Part shown: positions 60,705-64,000 of the stretch, piece after piece
Layout of the letters: each line of letters begins with the position of its first letter
How positions within the stretch are numbered: the stretch's first letter is position 1
NCBI RefSeq assembly: GCF_018294505.1
Contig: NC_057803.1
Location: forward strand, 682,809,715-682,873,714
DNA: 64,000 nucleotides
Direction of reading: 5' to 3'
DNA from: Triticum aestivum
Lineage: Eukaryota > Streptophyta > Magnoliopsida > Poales > Poaceae
Notes under the pieces: model-generated
What the model was told of the DNA's origin: nothing
Seen by the model: only the letters and a program-made list of their open reading frames with translations
Databases searched by the model: none
Translations under genes and position numbers: made by a program

Positions 60705-61151
60705 ATGGAGGCGTGTTTCGAAGCACGTTTCCCTCAAGAAGGAGTAAGGCAAGGAGAGCCAGACCCTCAGGAGTTCGTCAGCAAGGCCATTCAGGAGCTA
60801 CAGGAGTCAAGGGTCATGAAAGGCGGACGCCGCCTACCAGCAGTGGCTCCCCATCCAGGCGAGGATGGTGGGTTGCGCGTCTGCATCGACATACCAGGGC
60901 TCAACCGAGTCGCCTCTCTGGAGCGCCTCTGGCCCTCGCGAGTGGGGCGCTGCGGAGGTCCACCCCACAGCTATGTTCGCATGCCTTACGGCTTGCCGAA
61001 CGTGGCTGCCACGTACCAGCGCCTCATGAGGGGCATCGTGGAGGCACAAGAGGCCAGGCGTTCCGTAGCCCTGGCGGAGATGGAGATGGTCTGCGGGGAG
61101 CTGCCAGCACCTCCGGAGCCTCCCGAGGCCCCCGGGCCTGGGGGCTCATGA
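60705..61151 (+). pseudogene. Collapsed reverse transcriptase of element E
   Basis: LQESRVMKGGRR and GLRVCIDIPGLNRVASLE match the start of RT. The sequence then jumps to MPYGLPNVAATYQRLM of the palm. The roughly 60 residues between them are missing. The YVDD segment, RNase H and integrase that should follow are all absent, because the frame stops after a Pro-rich tail (PEPPEAPGPGGS). The element cannot make its own polymerase. Confidence 0.75.
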
Positions 61152-62563
61152 GGATCGGCTTCCGCAGCCCATCGAGTCTGCTACACCAATACCCCTTCAT
61201 CCTCAACGTCATCAGGTGACATCTTTCAAGTTTCACTTCCAGCTGGGAGTGCCCCCCAGGGCTGCATTATTCCCAGGCCGCATGGGTCCGTCCCTGCGGC
61301 ATGCATCCCTTTTATTTCATGTTGTTAGCTTACCTTGTTGCGGGCGCCCCTCGGGCTGCATCATCCCCAAGTCGCTCGGGCCTGACCCAGTGATGTTCGC
61401 CTTCCCAGCATCTATTTGAATGAATCCACTCCTTCGCGGCTAATGTGTTTGACCTAGTTGCCCGCTCAACCGACGCCAACTGACGGAACTGCTCCCAAAC
61501 GGCACGACGCTTGCGCATGGGTCCGTCCCTGCAACGGCGACAAACCTGGATGGCTGAGCTCTAGCCACGACAGCCCCGCATGGCGCCACCTCATCAAGCC
61601 TTCAGTGCCTCGTTACCCCTCGGAAGCAACCAATGGCTGACTGTCAATTGTCATGGCAACCCCTCATTTTTTCTATGATGGGTCTACAGGATCTCCTGAA
61701 GGAGCTGCGTCAGGCGAGGCCCTTGCGGTGTCTCCTTCACTCTCATCCGCGCGAACCGCTTGCACGTTAAAGGGGGGGTGCCTGAGCATCGCGACTTAGG
61801 GCTCCTACTGGCCCTCCAGCCCTCACCCTCTAGCCTTGTCCACGGCATCGTGACCTGGCATACCAGTGACGGCTGAGACTCGCTCGAGGGCCGGGACCCA
61901 AGGACGTAGAGCAGAAAGGGGAGAAAAGGCAAGAGGGGAGGGACACACGAGGACCTCGCCGAGCAACCTCACGCCTGCCGATGCACGGACCCGGCGACAC
62001 ACCAGAGAGCGGCCCCTGATTCTCGAGATAAGTCACCACCTGGAAGCGCCAGCTATCGTGGCACCACCCCCGCGCCTAATGCAATCCCGTGTTAGTGACG
62101 CCGCTCTCATTTCTTACCGAATGACGGCTGCTTGAGCGCCAAAGGGGACCTCCTGAGCATCGCGACTCAGGGGCTCTTACCGGACTCTAGGTCGCTCACC
62201 TCCTGGCCTTGACCACGGCATCGCGACCTGGCATACCAGCGACGGCTGAAGCCGCCTTGGGACTGGGACCTGTCGGCGCAGAGCACCAAGCCCTCGCGAG
62301 GTTCGAAAGGGAGGACTGAGCTAAGACGGAATGAGCAACTCGCACAATTCTACGACAAGGGTTATATTAACAAAACAGGATCACATGCACCTTACAAGCC
62401 CCCACGGGACGCGTCTTTGATTCCTCAAGGGGAACAGATCCTAAAGGGACACTAACTACGCGCACCCCTGCAAAAGACGCCATCATCAACAGTGGGCCGT
62501 CAAGCACCGGCGCCAACCCCATCCAGATTAGAGTCGGCGGCGGCCTGACGAGCCCGCCCTGCT
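61152..62563. other. Non-coding 3' region of element E with a direct duplication
   Basis: No sense coding frame. A block of about 110 bp around 61,785-61,890 (GAGCATCGCGACT, then CACGGCATCGTGACCTGGCA) recurs near 62,155-62,265 (GAGCATCGCGACT, CACGGCATCGCGACCTGGCA). GCATGGGTCCGTCCCTGC occurs twice, at about 61,281 and 61,516. Polypurine-like GGGGGCT words occur at about 60,650, 61,140 and 62,168. Confidence 0.65.
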
Positions 62564-63343
62564 CTAGGAGCGGCGCCGGCTCGGGGGCTCGTAGCTGTCG
62601 TCGCTCGTCTCCGGAGTCGCGAAGAGCTCGCTGGAGTCGCTGGAACCTCCGACACCTCCACCGCCTAAGGAGACGCCAAGGGAGCGGTCGGCGGGACCAG
62701 TCCTCATCGCAGCAGGGTCCCAGCCACCTCTCCCGGGGCAGCACTCCAGCCGGCGCCCGTTCGCATCGAAGACCTTGAAGAACATCACCGAAGCACTGTC
62801 GTACTCCAAGTGGATCGTGAAGGCGCCTCCTGTCCTGCAAACCTGAGCGATTTCGCTCTAGCCTCGAGTCATGAAGACCTTGCCCGGGACAACGACCGCG
62901 ACCTCTGCCTCGGTCGTGAGGGTGCTGCAGCCGGCGTGCTGCAGCCAAAGCTCTAGGGGCTCTCCCTGCGGGACGATGGAGGCGAAGAAGGGAGGAAGGC
63001 GAATCCAAGACTGAGGAGGCATGGCAACATGGAGCACGAGCTCTCGGGAGGAGCCTTCGGTGTGGACCCCAGGGGGGACGACCCACACCTTCGTGACCCT
63101 TCGGCACCGACGGCGGTGCCGCCCGTGGCGATTAGCATCAGCTCCTTCAGGGCCCTCGATGTGGGCGTACAAGGGAAGCGGGAACCCCGGCGGTGCCCGC
63201 TCGCACCAAGGCCTCGACACCACCTGATGGGCCCCCTCGTTCGGGCCACGGAGGACGAGCCGTTTCTTCGGCGGGAGCGGGACTGGTTCCTCTCGGGGAG
63301 CCTTTTCCTTCTCTACCGTCGAGAACCGGCGGATCGGGGCCAT
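62564..63343 (-). pseudogene. Antisense ORF of element E with a B3-like domain, one stop
   Basis: On the minus strand, from MAPIRRFSTVEKEK to SDDSYEPPSRRRS, 259 codons with one internal TAG at 62,860-62,858, where Trp would be expected. The N-terminus is Pro/Arg-rich. The centre has IRLPPFFASIVPQGEPLELW, VAVVVPGKVFMTRG and then SEIAQVCRTGG, ASVMFFKVFDANGRRLECC. The succession of LP..F, GW...A..C and F.V.I/VF strands resembles a plant B3-type DNA-binding fold. The C-terminus is Gly/Ser and acid-rich. The B3 call is by pattern only. It is opposite to gag and just inside the 3' LTR. Confidence 0.55.
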
Positions 63344-63417
63344 CGTAGCAAGACAGAGCAAGGATCGGGAATAGGAGAAGCAAGAAGGGATGGACTGGAA
63401 GGACGCGCACCGTTCCG

Positions 63418-63424
63418 TACTTAT
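63418..63424 (-). promoter_or_regulatory. TATA box of the antisense ORF (element E)
   Basis: Minus strand GGCTATAAGTACGG, about 80 bp upstream of the antisense ATG at 63,343. Confidence 0.5.
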
Positions 63425-63654
63425 AGCCGGCGAAGGCCAACCGCCGACCTCCACGATCGCATGTAATCATGACCCGCTTTGCATGCAGGGACTTGTCCAA
63501 TCCGTGCAGTTGCCGAGGCACCATGGGGAAGTGGAGACGCCCACGTCCAATCAACCGCCACGCGGCGCCCAAGGCCGCAGGCTGTTAGGGCCCGCGGCGC
63601 TTCGCCCTCGCCCTTCCGCCTCCCTGCACGGCCAAGTCCGGGCGCGCCTTGGGC

Positions 63655-63665
63655 CCGGGGGCTAC
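63655..63665 (+). other. Polypurine tract of element E
   Basis: CGGGGGCTAC ends at the base before the 3' LTR. Confidence 0.75.
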
Positions 63666-64000
63666 TGTCGTTGTTCCGGGAACGGGGGTCCCTAGACTTG
63701 CCTGCCTGCAGCCTGCGGCGTGGCTCAAAGGGGGGCCCAGCACGGCCCATCTTCATCAACACCGACCCAAGACCCTCGCGAGGGGCCAAGCCTCGCGATG
63801 CGGACGACGCGGAGCTTCCTCAGGCACGGCCTCACCAGGCTGGCTCGCGAGGAGGCGGAGAGATCAAGGCGGGGTACCTCATGAGGTGCCCGTGACGCAA
63901 GCCATGACGACCAAGGGCGCCAGGCGGGCGCCAGCCTGCGCAGTGTCCTCCTTTCCTCTTTGGTGCAAAGGGAGCGAGCGCAGCCGCGGAGTACCGAGGC
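63666..64000 (+). repeat. 3' LTR of element E, partial
   Basis: The first 335 bp, matching the 5' LTR from its start with scattered differences (TGTCGTTGTTCCGGG against TGTCGGCATTCTGGG). Cut by the window end. Confidence 0.92.

Larger units (their letters stand above)
24157..64000 (+). mobile_element. Element A: Fatima-like Tat-lineage LTR element, split by four insertions, 3' end outside window
   Basis: Own segments are 24157-26064, 36724-37612, 48086-49154 and 56094-57100. The rest of the span is elements B, C, D and E. In order A has a 5' LTR, primer site, shortened gag, protease, reverse transcriptase, RNase H, a second RNase H of the kind found in the Tat lineage, and the start of integrase. 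Continuity is shown by reading frames that resume across each insertion once one copy of the 5-bp duplication is removed. Its LTR is of the same family as copies L and B, so A is their autonomous-type relative. It is now dead: gag lacks its core and stops are frequent. Confidence 0.88.
57101..64000 (+). mobile_element. Element E: GC-rich Tat-type LTR element with collapsed pol, 3' end outside window
   Basis: A 960-bp 5' LTR, primer site, gag, protease, short RT remnant, long non-coding 3' part with an antisense ORF, polypurine tract and the first 335 bp of the 3' LTR. The presumed left target duplication is GATAA (57,096-57,100), its partner lying beyond the window. It is much richer in GC than the neighbouring elements. 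It inserted in A's integrase. Confidence 0.9.

Noticed and set aside
61458..62135. Small frames in the 3' part of E
   Set aside because: Short, without motifs, and within a duplicated non-coding region.

Overview
The window is repeat-dense plant DNA with the character of a large Triticeae genome (wheat, Aegilops, rye or barley group). Almost all of it is nested Ty3/Gypsy LTR retrotransposons. The pol domains are plant Tat-lineage and chromovirus types, and several LTRs look like families I know from Triticeae repeat collections (a Fatima-like and a Sabrina/WHAM-like family). Those family names are from memory and unverified. I found no intact ordinary host gene, rRNA, CRISPR or prokaryotic feature. 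Five insertions are bounded to the base by matching or near-matching 5-bp target-site duplications (TSDs).

Left part (1-24,156). A non-autonomous Fatima-like element (gag-protease, no reverse transcriptase, an antisense multi-exon gene, 3' LTR) enters from the left and ends at 7,566. It sits in a reversed, truncated Sabrina/WHAM-like fragment (7,567-about 9,178). A complete Sabrina/WHAM-like element (9,526-17,269, TSD ATGAG) splits a gene-like fragment. Then follow a roughly 504-bp tandem array (about 17,581-20,300), a decayed coiled-coil ORF, a decayed three-exon GRF-type zinc-finger gene (21,691-23,088) and a 45-bp minisatellite.

Right part (24,157-64,000). This is one host element, called A here, broken by four insertions in its protease-pol region. 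A has Fatima-like LTRs and a Tat-type pol with two RNase H domains. Its insertions are: B, a non-autonomous relative of A (26,065-36,723, TSD ACGGC/ACGAC), itself holding a solo LTR (33,793-35,377, TSD TGGGG); C, a chromovirus with a full gag-pol frame now broken by stops (37,613-48,085, TSD TCGAC); D, a non-coding LTR element primed by tRNA-Lys (49,155-56,093, TSD AAAAT); and E, a GC-rich Tat-type element (57,101 to beyond the window) with gag and protease, a collapsed reverse transcriptase and an antisense B3-like ORF. A's own pol can be followed through segments at 36,724-37,612, 48,086-49,154 and 56,094-57,100.

How the parts relate. The left element, B and E share a plan: sense gag-protease, pol removed, and an antisense gene with its own TATA box just inside the 3' LTR. 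A, with the same LTR family as B, kept pol but lost the core of gag, so A and B are complementary. The Sabrina/WHAM-like element and D encode no pol and must have been mobilised by others. In every family, motifs resembling that element's own polypurine tract recur in the non-coding interior. D also carries a tRNA-Lys-derived sequence, the same tRNA its primer-binding site matches.
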